In this document: in pieces, positions 49,014-57,287 of the stretch
Numbering within the stretch: position 1 is the first letter of the stretch
How the letters are laid out: the number at the start of each line of letters is the position of its first letter
From: JACORV01 sp041484135
GTDB lineage: Bacteria; Gemmatimonadota; Gemmatimonadetes; Gemmatimonadales; JACORV01
Direction of reading: 5' to 3'
Assembly (NCBI GenBank): GCA_041484135.1
Contig: JBGPHD010000001.1
Location: 4,163-68,162 of the forward strand
Length of the DNA: 64,000 nt
Translations under genes and position numbers: made by a program
Notes under the pieces: generated by a model
The model's input: only the letters and a program-made list of their open reading frames with translations
Databases searched by the model: none
Told to the model about the DNA's origin: nothing

Positions 49014-50460
49014 CGATGGGCAGCTGAACGCGCTCCTGGACGGAGAGCTCGCCCCGGCCGATGCCCAGGCGATCGAGGCGCACGTCGCCTCGTGCGCCGT
49101 GTGCGCCCGGCGGCTCGAGGAGGCGCGGCAGTTCCTGGCCGAATCGTCGAGCCTGCTCGATGTGCTCGTCCCGCCGGAGCTGCCCGTGGCTCGTCCCGAG
49201 GTCCCGGCGCCCGCGGCAGGTCTCGTCGGCGCCACGCCGGTCGCGCCCGCCCTGGACCTCGCGCCCGCGGTGCCCGCGCCCGCCGCGGGCGGCGAGCGCC
49301 GCCCCACCAGGACGGCGAAGGAGGTCGCGCTCGACATCGACGGCTCCACCCAGAAGAGCCCGGCGATCCGGCCCATCTTCCCGCGCGAAGTGGAGCGCCG
49401 CGCCGCGGCCGCCGCCGAGGAGAGCACGAAGGGCGCGCCCAAACGGCGCGTCGATTGGACGCAGCTCGCCTGGGCGGCGACGGTCGTGCTGGCCATGGGC
49501 GTCACGTGGATGGTGAGCGAGATCCGCCACGCCGGCGGTGCGCCTTCCGCCGAGCGGGTCGCGGTGAACGACGGTGCCTCAACAGCGACGGCGGCGCGCG
49601 AGCCGGCGGCCGCGGTCGCCACCGGCCCTGCCGCGGGTGCCGGCGCGCACCGGCGCGCGGCGCCGCCGCCGCGCGCGGTGGCCACCAAGCCACCTAACGC
49701 CCGGGGCAACAAGCCGCTCCCGGCCGAGGACGCGACCCCGATCGGCCGGACGGGCGCGCTCGCCAGCAGGGCGCGCGACCAGGCCGGATTGGACCGTGCC
49801 AGCGCGCCGGCAGCCATGGGCGCGATGCAGGCCCCCGCCCCGCCCGCGCCGGTCGCTCCCACCACGCCTCGGCAGCAACCGCCGACCGCCGCCGCGAACC
49901 AGGAGCGTGGCGAGCGCCTCGCGCCGCCCACCGCCTCGCCCCTGGCCGGCGCGGCGGGCGTCGGGGGCGCGGGCGCCCCGGCGGCTCCGGCGGCCCGCGC
50001 GCCCTCCGCGGACCTGCTCGGACGCGCCGTCCGCCGCGACACCGCGCGCGAGGAGGTGCTCACATCCTTCCGCCGTATCACGCTCGACCAGGCGGCGCGC
50101 CGCCTTTCCGGCGCCATCCGCCTCATCGACGGGCGTCCCTGGGACCACGTCGAGGTGGGGCCGGGCCGGCTCGTCCCGGGCTCCGACCGGCTCCATGACG
50201 TGGTCCGGGTCTTCTATTTCGACGATCGGGGCCGCCCGCTGATCCTTGATCAGCAGCGCATCCCCGCGCCGGCGGACACGGCGGGCGAGGCGCGGGCCGC
50301 CATCGGGACGCTCGGCATGGCGCCCGGCGACACGTTGGTCACGACCGCGCCGAGCGGCCTGACGCGCATCCGGTGGCTCGACCGGAAGTACTTCTGGCTG
50401 AGCTTGTCGGGGAACATGCCGGCGGACAGCCTGCGCATGCTGGTGGTGCGGGTGAGATAA
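49000..50460 (+). CDS. Membrane anti-sigma factor (zf-HC2) with periplasmic C-terminal domain
   Basis: A 486-residue anti-sigma factor. The N-terminal zinc finger carries HVASCAVCARRLEEARQFL (about residues 28-46), which binds the ECF sigma factor. A long Pro/Ala-rich linker follows, then a membrane segment (about 155-175: LAWAATVVLAMGVTWMV). The periplasmic part has another low-complexity linker and a conserved-looking beta domain at the C-terminus (about 350-486: LSGAIRLIDGRPWDHVEVG). Most anti-sigma factors are far shorter, so this C-terminal domain may sense a signal. ATG at 49000 overlaps the sigma gene by 14 bases. Confidence 0.85.
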   Translation: MSHVDDGQLNALLDGELAPADAQAIEAHVASCAVCARRLEEARQFLAESSSLLDVLVPPELPVARPEVPAPAAGLVGATPVAPALDLAPAVPAPAAGGERRPTRTAKEVALDIDGSTQKSPAIRPIFPREVERRAAAAAEESTKGAPKRRVDWTQLAWAATVVLAMGVTWMVSEIRHAGGAPSAERVAVNDGASTATAAREPAAAVATGPAAGAGAHRRAAPPPRAVATKPPNARGNKPLPAEDATPIGRTGALASRARDQAGLDRASAPAAMGAMQAPAPPAPVAPTTPRQQPPTAAANQERGERLAPPTASPLAGAAGVGGAGAPAAPAARAPSADLLGRAVRRDTAREEVLTSFRRITLDQAARRLSGAIRLIDGRPWDHVEVGPGRLVPGSDRLHDVVRVFYFDDRGRPLILDQQRIPAPADTAGEARAAIGTLGMAPGDTLVTTAPSGLTRIRWLDRKYFWLSLSGNMPADSLRMLVVRVR

Positions 50461-50483
50461 CTCCCTTCAACGCTTTTCTTGCT

Positions 50484-51689
50484 TCAGCTCTTTTCCGGGA
50501 CCGTCCCCGCCACGATGTGCTTCTGCAGCAGATCGAACTCCGCCGCCCGGTCCTGCGAATTCAGGTTCACCATCACCGCGCCCGTCAGCCGGAAGCCCCG
50601 CATGTAGAGCGCCGTGAAATTCGGCTCCTGGACGTCGGGGGAACCCCGGATCTCCACGCTGTCCGGGTTGTCGGTGTCACCGAGCACGTTGATGGTGATG
50701 TCGAGCAGGTCGGAGAAGAACGCCGACTGGTGGGTGTACGCTTCGCCGGCGCCCGCCATGTTCCGTCCCGCCTGCTTCCCCTGGGCCTGCGCGTTGTCCC
50801 AATGCTCGAGCCGCTTGGGCTGCTTGGTGATGGGGTCCGGGAACCGGGCGATGTCGCCGGCGGCCCAGACGTTCTTGCCCGGGGTCTCGAGCCGGAGATT
50901 GACGATGACGCCTCCCCGGTCGATCGAGAAGCCGGAGGTCGCGAGCCAGTCGGTATTGGGCTCGGCGCCCACCCCCACCACCGCGAGCTGCGCCGGGACC
51001 TGCTCGCCGTCATCGGTGATGACCGCCGCGAGCTTGTTGTCCTGCGCCCGGAACCGCGCCACCCGCACCCCCGTGCGGACCTTGATCCCCTGGCTCTCCA
51101 GCAGCTGCTGGAAGAAGGCCGAGAGGCTCGGGTCGGAGAACCGGGGGTACACGGTCGGCCCGACCTCCAGGACCGTGACCTCGGCGCCCAGATGGCGGAT
51201 CGTGGCGGCCACCTCCATGCCGATGAACGAGCCACCCACCAGCACCACTCTGGTCCCGGGCTTCACCGCCGTCCGGAGCGCATAGCAGTCCTGGAGGGTG
51301 CGCAGGTAGAGCACGCCCGGGGTGTCGGCGCCGGGGACGGTGAGCTTCCGCGCCCGGCACCCGGTGGCGAGGAGGAGCCGGTCGTAGGAGAGCCGTTCCC
51401 CGTTCTCGAGGGTGACGCCCTGCTTGCCGATGTGGACCGACTTGGCGGTCTGATTGAGCCTGACGGTGACGTGGTTCTTGGGATACCAGGCCGCCTCGTG
51501 GATCCGCACGGCCTCGACCTGGTCCTTGCCGGCCAGGAAGGTCTTCGAGAGGGGGGGCCGATGGTAGGGAAGCTCGCGCTCGGCGGTGAGGAGGGTGATC
51601 GGCCCTTCCTCGTCGACCTCGCGGATGCCTTCGATGGCGCTGGCGGCCGCAAGGCCTCCACCTACGATGATGTACGGCGTCGCTGCCAT
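50484..51689 (-). CDS. FAD-dependent ferredoxin-reductase-type oxidoreductase
   Basis: A 401-residue flavoenzyme of the ferredoxin/rubredoxin reductase-AIF class. FAD-binding motifs: IIVGGGLAAASAIEGI near residue 7 and VWAAGDIARF near 270; NAD(P)-binding VVLVGGSFIGMEVAATI near 150. It lacks a signal peptide and has no redox-active CxxC. It probably passes electrons from NAD(P)H to a ferredoxin-like partner that is not nearby. The ATG at 51689 has no strong ribosome site. A divergent gap of about 160 bases separates it from the kinase at 51850. Confidence 0.92.
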   Translation of the reverse strand: MAATPYIIVGGGLAAASAIEGIREVDEEGPITLLTAERELPYHRPPLSKTFLAGKDQVEAVRIHEAAWYPKNHVTVRLNQTAKSVHIGKQGVTLENGERLSYDRLLLATGCRARKLTVPGADTPGVLYLRTLQDCYALRTAVKPGTRVVLVGGSFIGMEVAATIRHLGAEVTVLEVGPTVYPRFSDPSLSAFFQQLLESQGIKVRTGVRVARFRAQDNKLAAVITDDGEQVPAQLAVVGVGAEPNTDWLATSGFSIDRGGVIVNLRLETPGKNVWAAGDIARFPDPITKQPKRLEHWDNAQAQGKQAGRNMAGAGEAYTHQSAFFSDLLDITINVLGDTDNPDSVEIRGSPDVQEPNFTALYMRGFRLTGAVMVNLNSQDRAAEFDLLQKHIVAGTVPEKS

Positions 51690-51809
51690 GCCGGCTGGTC
51701 CGCCCTGAGGGTGAGGTGGGCACTAACTTACGATGGAGACGGCGGATAGCCAAGACGGGGAAACCGGTGGCCGACCCCCGTCCCCGGACCCGTTTCGTGA
51801 CCCCGACCC

Positions 51810-51838
51810 TTCCCTGCCCCCCCCCCGCGCAGTAGAAT
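51810..51838 (+). promoter_or_regulatory. Candidate promoter with a C10 tract in the spacer
   Basis: -10 TAGAAT (51833-51838) is a near-consensus match; a weak -35 TTCCCT (51810-51815) lies 17 bases upstream. The spacer contains a run of ten C (51817-51826). Slippage of the run would change the -35/-10 spacing. The ATG lies 12 bases after the -10, again near-leaderless. Confidence 0.42.
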
Positions 51839-51849
51839 GTACGGCCCCC

Positions 51850-53721
51850 ATGCCGACCGAACTCAAGTGCCCGCGCTGCAATGCAGCGGTCCCGGAGACG
51901 AGCCGATTCTGCTCGACCTGCGGGGCGGCGGTCACCAATCCGGGCGATACGGGGGGGTCCTCTTCCGACCGTCTCAGTGATTCCGGCGCGCTCCAGCTCA
52001 AGATCCTGCTGCTCGAGGAAACCAAAGGCGAGTACGAGATCGAGGACGAGCTCGGCCGCGGGGGCATGGCGGTGGTCTACAAGGCGCGCGAGGTCCACCT
52101 CGCGCGTGAGGTCGCCCTCAAGGTGCTGCCGCCCGAGCTGACCTTCGGCAAGGGCGCGATCGAGCGCTTCAAGCGTGAGGCAAAGACCGCGGCCGCGCTC
52201 GATCATCCCAACATCATCCCGATCTACCGCATCACGCCCGGCGGCCGGCTCTTCTGGTACGCGATGAAGTTCCTCGAGGGCCACTCGCTCGCGGACATCC
52301 TCGAGGAGAAGGGCCTGCTCACCGTCCCCGAGACGGTCGCCATCCTCGAGCAGGTGGCCGAGGCGCTCGATTACGCCCACCAGCGCAGCGTCATCCACCG
52401 GGACGTGAAGCCCGGCAACGTCATGCTCGACGCCCGGGGCCGGGTCATCATGACCGACTTCGGGATCGCCAAGGAGCTGCAGAGCGGCGCGCTCACCGGC
52501 TCGGGCGCGATCCTCGGCACCCCGTATTACATGTCCCCCGAACAGTGTCGCGGCGGGACCCTCACCGGCGCGGCGGACCAGTACTCACTTGGCATCATGG
52601 CGTACCAGATGCTGAGCGGCCACCTGCCCTTCGAGGCCGAGTCCGCGATCGACCTCTTGCACAAGCACTGCGTGGAGCCGCCGCCCCCGCTCGAGGCGCT
52701 GCTGCCTTCGCTCCCCAAGCACGTCATCGCCGCGGTGAACCGCTCGGTGTCGAAGAAGGCGGAGGAGCGCTACCCCACGGTCACGGCGTTCGTGAACGCG
52801 ATGAAGGGCCAGGCCACGGTCGGCCAGGGGGACGCGACGCTGATCATGCACCGGCGCGCGTCGGTCAAGGCGAAGCTCAGCGAGCTCGCGACGGCCCAGA
52901 AGAAGCCGTCGAGGCTCAGGTCCATCGGGCAGCTCGTGGTCGGGATCGTGGCGGTGGGCGGTCTCGTGGCCGGCAGCGTCTGGTTCGCCACGCGCGGCCA
53001 GGAGAGCGCGCCCCAGGCCGGCGCGCCGGCGCCGCAGCGGACCGACAGCGCGACCCCGGCGCCGGTGCCGGCCGCCCCGACGACGGGCCTGGTCACGGTC
53101 GAGAGCCTGCCCGCCGGCGGCAAGGTCACGATCGACGGGCGCGACACGACGGGCGCGTCGTTCACGTTGAGCAAGGGCCCGCACGTTCTCGGTCTTTTGG
53201 CGACGGGCTTCGAACCGATGGTTGATTCGGTGACGCTGGCCGGCGGCGATACCAGCCGGGTGGTGTTCAACGCGCGCCGGCTCACGCCGCCGCCGGCGCC
53301 CAGGAACGACCGTGCCGCCGCGGACCGCGCGGCCGGCGCGCGCCGTGACTCCATCAACCGGGCCAACAGGCTCGCTGCGACGGCACGCGCCGAATCGGTC
53401 CGCCGCGCCAACCGCACCCGCGATTCCCTCGCCGCGATAGCGACGCGGGCCCGCCGCGACTCCGCCACCGCCCCGCCGGTCGCCGCCGGGAAGGGTTACG
53501 TGCGCGTGACGCTGACCGGTGGCTTCGGCGACATCACGGTGGACGGCGCCCCCCGGCGTTCGGGCCTCGGTTGGGCAGACTCCCTCCCCGCTGGCGGCCA
53601 CGTGATCTCGGTCACTCGCGCCGGCGGGTGGACCGCTGAGCCGGCGTCGCGCCGGATCACCGTGCGCGCGGGCCAGGACCAGACCTTCACTTTCGTTATG
53701 CGCCCGCCGAGCACTCCGTGA
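51850..53721 (+). CDS. Receptor Ser/Thr protein kinase with zinc ribbon and PEGA domains
   Basis: A 623-residue Ser/Thr kinase. Zinc ribbon (CPRC at 7-10, CSTC at 21-24), kinase domain (about 62-320) with LGRGGMAVVYKA, Lys91, HRD 183-185, DFG 203-205 and SPE in place of APE at 229-231; a membrane segment (about 360-380); then a PEGA-like domain (about 415-480), an Arg/Ala-rich coiled stretch and a second PEGA-like domain (about 560-615). PEGA domains are thought to bind cell-wall or surface structures. It overlaps by four bases (GTGA) a secreted propeller protein, suggesting that protein is its ligand or target. Confidence 0.92.
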   Translation: MPTELKCPRCNAAVPETSRFCSTCGAAVTNPGDTGGSSSDRLSDSGALQLKILLLEETKGEYEIEDELGRGGMAVVYKAREVHLAREVALKVLPPELTFGKGAIERFKREAKTAAALDHPNIIPIYRITPGGRLFWYAMKFLEGHSLADILEEKGLLTVPETVAILEQVAEALDYAHQRSVIHRDVKPGNVMLDARGRVIMTDFGIAKELQSGALTGSGAILGTPYYMSPEQCRGGTLTGAADQYSLGIMAYQMLSGHLPFEAESAIDLLHKHCVEPPPPLEALLPSLPKHVIAAVNRSVSKKAEERYPTVTAFVNAMKGQATVGQGDATLIMHRRASVKAKLSELATAQKKPSRLRSIGQLVVGIVAVGGLVAGSVWFATRGQESAPQAGAPAPQRTDSATPAPVPAAPTTGLVTVESLPAGGKVTIDGRDTTGASFTLSKGPHVLGLLATGFEPMVDSVTLAGGDTSRVVFNARRLTPPPAPRNDRAAADRAAGARRDSINRANRLAATARAESVRRANRTRDSLAAIATRARRDSATAPPVAAGKGYVRVTLTGGFGDITVDGAPRRSGLGWADSLPAGGHVISVTRAGGWTAEPASRRITVRAGQDQTFTFVMRPPSTP

Positions 53722-56700
53722 GGCTGCGGCACGCCCGCGTGGTGCCCGCCGTCCTCTTCATTCTCGCTCTCATCCTGTCTCCGGTGGGCATCGCGCGCGC
53801 GCAGGGCGCGCGCGACTCCCTCCGGGCGGGCCACGCGGCCTACGACCGCGCCGACTTCACGAACGCGGCACGGCTCCTCGCGGCCGGTCTCGACCCCGCC
53901 GCCGGCCCGCGTGACAGCCTCTGGATCTCCGGCGTTCACAAGCTGACCGACGCGTTGCTCGAGCTTCAGCGCGACACCCTCGCCGGCCTCTGGCTCCGCT
54001 GGGCCAACCGGGTGGCGCCGGGCTTCGCGGTGGACTCGAACAACTTCACGCCGCGGGTCACCTCCGCGATCCTCGCCGCACGGGCCGCGCTCCGCCCGGT
54101 GGGCGACGACAGCCTGGTCGAGACGACGTGGGAGTTCACCGGGGAGACCTCGCCGGGCCGGGGCGCGCTGCGCGTCCAACGCGGCCCGGTCAACTTCGTG
54201 GGCGCCGCCATCGACAGCGTCATCACGGCGCTGCCGGGCGAGCGGACGACGCTGGCCGCCGGCATCCACACCGTCCGGGTGGCGGAGACCGGGTACCGTC
54301 CCGTGCGCGTGGCGCGCGAGGTCCTGCCCGGTGTGACCACGAACGTCCGCGTCCGGCTGGTACGGATCGCCCCGGCGCCGGTCGTGCCGCCCGTGGCGGT
54401 CAACGGAACGCCCGCCACCCCGGCGACGCCCGTCACCGTCAGCGGGCCAACCCTGAGCGCCGGCGGCGGCGCCACATGCGACGCGTTAGGCGCGGGGACC
54501 TTCTGCTGGGGCGCCAACGGGGCCGGCCAGCTCGGCGCGGGGACGAACGAGGCCCTCGTGGCGCCGGTCCTCGTCGCGGGGACCCAGGTCTTCGTGACCG
54601 TGAGCATGGGGACGTCGCACGCCTGCGCGCTCAACCGCACCGGCAACGCGTTCTGCTGGGGCGCGAACGCCGCCGGCCAGCTCGGCAGCGGGCAGACCAC
54701 CAACAGCGCCTCCCCGGTGGCCGTCGCCGGCACCCAGGTCTTCCAGGCCATCGCGGTCGGCGCCGCCCATAGCTGCGGCCTCACCGCCGCCGGCGCGGTG
54801 TTCTGCTGGGGCGCGAACACCGCCGGCCAGCTCGGGACCCGCACCACCACCAACAGCAACATCCCCGTGGCCGTGCCCCTCGCCGCGGGCCTCTCGTTCC
54901 GGTCGATCGTGGCGGCGGGCGGACACACCTGCGCGCTCACCGCCGCCGGAGCCGCTTGGTGCTGGGGCTCCAACACCAACGGTGAGCTGGGCATCGGGAC
55001 CGTGGCCAACGCCAACACCCCGACCGCCGTGGCCGGCGGCGTGGTCTTCAAGGCGCTCACGGCGGGCACCAATCACACCTGCGGCCTCACCCGCGAGGGC
55101 GCCGCGCACTGCTGGGGCTCGAACGCGAACGGCCAGCTCGGCGTCGGGCCGATGTCCGCGAGCCCCCGGCCCGCGCCGGTCCAGGACGCGCTCGTCTTCC
55201 AGAGCCTCCAGGCCGGCGAGGCCCACACCTGCGGCATCACGACCACCGGCGCCACCTATTGCTGGGGCGCCAACCGCTCCGGGCAGCTCGGCAACGGCCA
55301 GACCGCCGACAGCCCGAGGCCGGTGGTGGTGGCGGGGGGCCAGACCTTCGTCGCGCTCGCAGCGGGGACCGCGCACTCCTGCGGCGCCACCGCGGAGGGC
55401 GTGGTCTGGTGCTGGGGCGACAACGCGTCCTCGCAGCTGGGGCAGATGGCGGGCAGGACGAGCGGTGCCGCCGTGCCCATCGTCACGCGGACGACCGCGC
55501 GGGCGGGCGGCACGGTGCTCCCGGTCAACGCGTGGAACGCGCTGCGGATCCCGGCCCCGGTGCGCCTCGAGCGTGTCTGGGCCGCGCCCGGCGGCGCGGG
55601 CGGCCAGTACGCGGTGGGCGAGCGCGGGACCATCGTGCGCTCCACCGACGGCGCCACCTGGACGCCGATGACCAGCGGCTCGAGCCTGCCGCTCTTCACC
55701 GTGTGGGGGGCCTCGGCCACCGACGTGTTCGCGGGGGGCGAGAGCGGCACGGTGCTGCGGTTCGACGGCCGCGCGTGGACCTCGGTGCGCTCGGGTGACG
55801 CGGGCGAGGCGATCTACGAGCTGTGGGGCACCGACGCCTCGTGCGTGTACGGCGTGGGGCGGCACGGGCTCGTGGTCAAGTTCGACGGCTCGAGGTGGCG
55901 GACCATCCCGAGCGGCACGACCCAGGACCTCTGGGGCGTGTGGGGCGCCTCGTGCAACGACGTCATCGCGGTGGGAGCCGCCGGCACCATCCTCCGGATC
56001 GACGGCACCGCGGCGCGCGCGATGCCGAGCGGCACGACCCAGCTGCTCGAATCGGTGTGGGGCACCTCGGCGACCAACGCGATCGCCGTCGGCGACGGCG
56101 GCACCGTGGTGCGCCTCCTCGGCGCGGCGTGGGCCGCGATGCCGGGCGTCACGACCCAGAGCCTCCTCGGGGTGGCCGGATCGTCCTCCACCGACGTCTA
56201 CGCGGTCGGCGCGGGCGGGACGATCCTCCGGTTCAACGGATCGTCGTGGAGCGCGCTCACCAGCGGCAGCACGCAGACGCTCTGGAGCGTGGTCGCGGCC
56301 GGTGACGGGTCGGTCTATGCCTCGGGAGACGCCGGCACCATCCTCAAGGGCACCCGCGGCGCGGCGGCGATCGGTGCGAGCGTGCGGGAGGACTTCGCGG
56401 ACGGCAACTACACCGCCGGCCCGGTCTGGACCCCCGACAGCACCGCCGGCGTCCGGCTCGAGGTCGTGGGCGGCGAGGCGCACGTGGCGCGTGCCGGCTC
56501 GCGCGGCATCACCGGCACGGCGGGGCTCACGCTCGCCATGCTCGCCCCCGTGACGCCGGCGACCGCCATCCAGTTCGACGTCAAGGTAGGCGCGAGCGGC
56601 GTGCCGAACGGATGCGGCCTCAACTGCGCCGCGTATCCGGCCGTGGTGCGGGTGCGGGTCCGCAACAACAACCAGACCGAGTCCGAGGCGTGGTACGCCT

Positions 56701-57275
56701 TCAACGACGACGGCGGCCGCAGCCAGAGCCTCGCCAACGTCGTGATCGTGGCGCGCGGCGACGCGCCGGCCGGCCAGTGGCTCCGCAACCAGCGGTTCGT
56801 GATCCGGGAGGCGCTGCCCCGCGCCGACTCGATCATCCAGGTCTCGCTGGGGGGCGTCGGCACCGACTTCGACGGCTGGTTCGACAACCTCGTGTTTCCG
56901 GCGCCGGTCGTGGAGGCGCCGCCCCCGCCGCCGGTCCAGCCGGTGGCCCCGCCCCAGCCGGCCGGCCCGGTGCTCACCACCGTGGTCGTCACCCCGGACA
57001 CCGCGACCTTCGTGGAGGCCGGCGCCACGCGGCGCCTCGCCGCGAGCGGCCAGGACCAGAGCGGCGCGCCGATGAGCTTGGCGCAGCCGGTGGTCTGGTC
57101 CAGCAGCGACACGGCGGTCGCGCTGGTGACCCCGACGGGACTCGTGATGGGAGTGACGAACGGGACGGCGACGATCCGGGCCAGGGTCGGCACGGTGACC
57201 GGGACGGCCACGGTGACGGTGCGGCTCCCGCGCGGCCGGCCCACCCGCCGGCCCACGCGCAGGCCTTCACCCTAA
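53718..57275 (+). CDS. Secreted protein with PEGA, RCC1 propeller, second seven-blade propeller and Ig-like domain
   Basis: A 1185-residue exported protein. Signal peptide (end near ARAQ, about 29), a TPR-like helical start, a PEGA-like domain (about 135-215), seven RCC1 repeats (about 250-590, each with a Cys-Trp-Gly motif: FCWGANGAGQ, HCWGSNANGQ and so on), then seven further blades (about 610-880) with the pattern VWGxSxTDVxAVGxxGTILRFDG, a beta-sandwich (about 890-1060) and a Big2-type Ig-like domain (about 1085-1170). The C-terminus is Arg/Pro rich. Two Cys per RCC1 blade could form disulphides. GTG at 53718 overlaps the kinase stop, so kinase and propeller protein are co-translated. Ligand unknown. 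Confidence 0.88.
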   Translation: MRLRHARVVPAVLFILALILSPVGIARAQGARDSLRAGHAAYDRADFTNAARLLAAGLDPAAGPRDSLWISGVHKLTDALLELQRDTLAGLWLRWANRVAPGFAVDSNNFTPRVTSAILAARAALRPVGDDSLVETTWEFTGETSPGRGALRVQRGPVNFVGAAIDSVITALPGERTTLAAGIHTVRVAETGYRPVRVAREVLPGVTTNVRVRLVRIAPAPVVPPVAVNGTPATPATPVTVSGPTLSAGGGATCDALGAGTFCWGANGAGQLGAGTNEALVAPVLVAGTQVFVTVSMGTSHACALNRTGNAFCWGANAAGQLGSGQTTNSASPVAVAGTQVFQAIAVGAAHSCGLTAAGAVFCWGANTAGQLGTRTTTNSNIPVAVPLAAGLSFRSIVAAGGHTCALTAAGAAWCWGSNTNGELGIGTVANANTPTAVAGGVVFKALTAGTNHTCGLTREGAAHCWGSNANGQLGVGPMSASPRPAPVQDALVFQSLQAGEAHTCGITTTGATYCWGANRSGQLGNGQTADSPRPVVVAGGQTFVALAAGTAHSCGATAEGVVWCWGDNASSQLGQMAGRTSGAAVPIVTRTTARAGGTVLPVNAWNALRIPAPVRLERVWAAPGGAGGQYAVGERGTIVRSTDGATWTPMTSGSSLPLFTVWGASATDVFAGGESGTVLRFDGRAWTSVRSGDAGEAIYELWGTDASCVYGVGRHGLVVKFDGSRWRTIPSGTTQDLWGVWGASCNDVIAVGAAGTILRIDGTAARAMPSGTTQLLESVWGTSATNAIAVGDGGTVVRLLGAAWAAMPGVTTQSLLGVAGSSSTDVYAVGAGGTILRFNGSSWSALTSGSTQTLWSVVAAGDGSVYASGDAGTILKGTRGAAAIGASVREDFADGNYTAGPVWTPDSTAGVRLEVVGGEAHVARAGSRGITGTAGLTLAMLAPVTPATAIQFDVKVGASGVPNGCGLNCAAYPAVVRVRVRNNNQTESEAWYAFNDDGGRSQSLANVVIVARGDAPAGQWLRNQRFVIREALPRADSIIQVSLGGVGTDFDGWFDNLVFPAPVVEAPPPPPVQPVAPPQPAGPVLTTVVVTPDTATFVEAGATRRLAASGQDQSGAPMSLAQPVVWSSSDTAVALVTPTGLVMGVTNGTATIRARVGTVTGTATVTVRLPRGRPTRRPTRRPSP

Positions 57276-57287
57276 CGCAGCTGCTTC

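Noticed and set aside
57276..57287. Terminator between the propeller protein and actF
   Set aside because: Only 12 bases separate the convergent genes and no hairpin with a T-run is visible.
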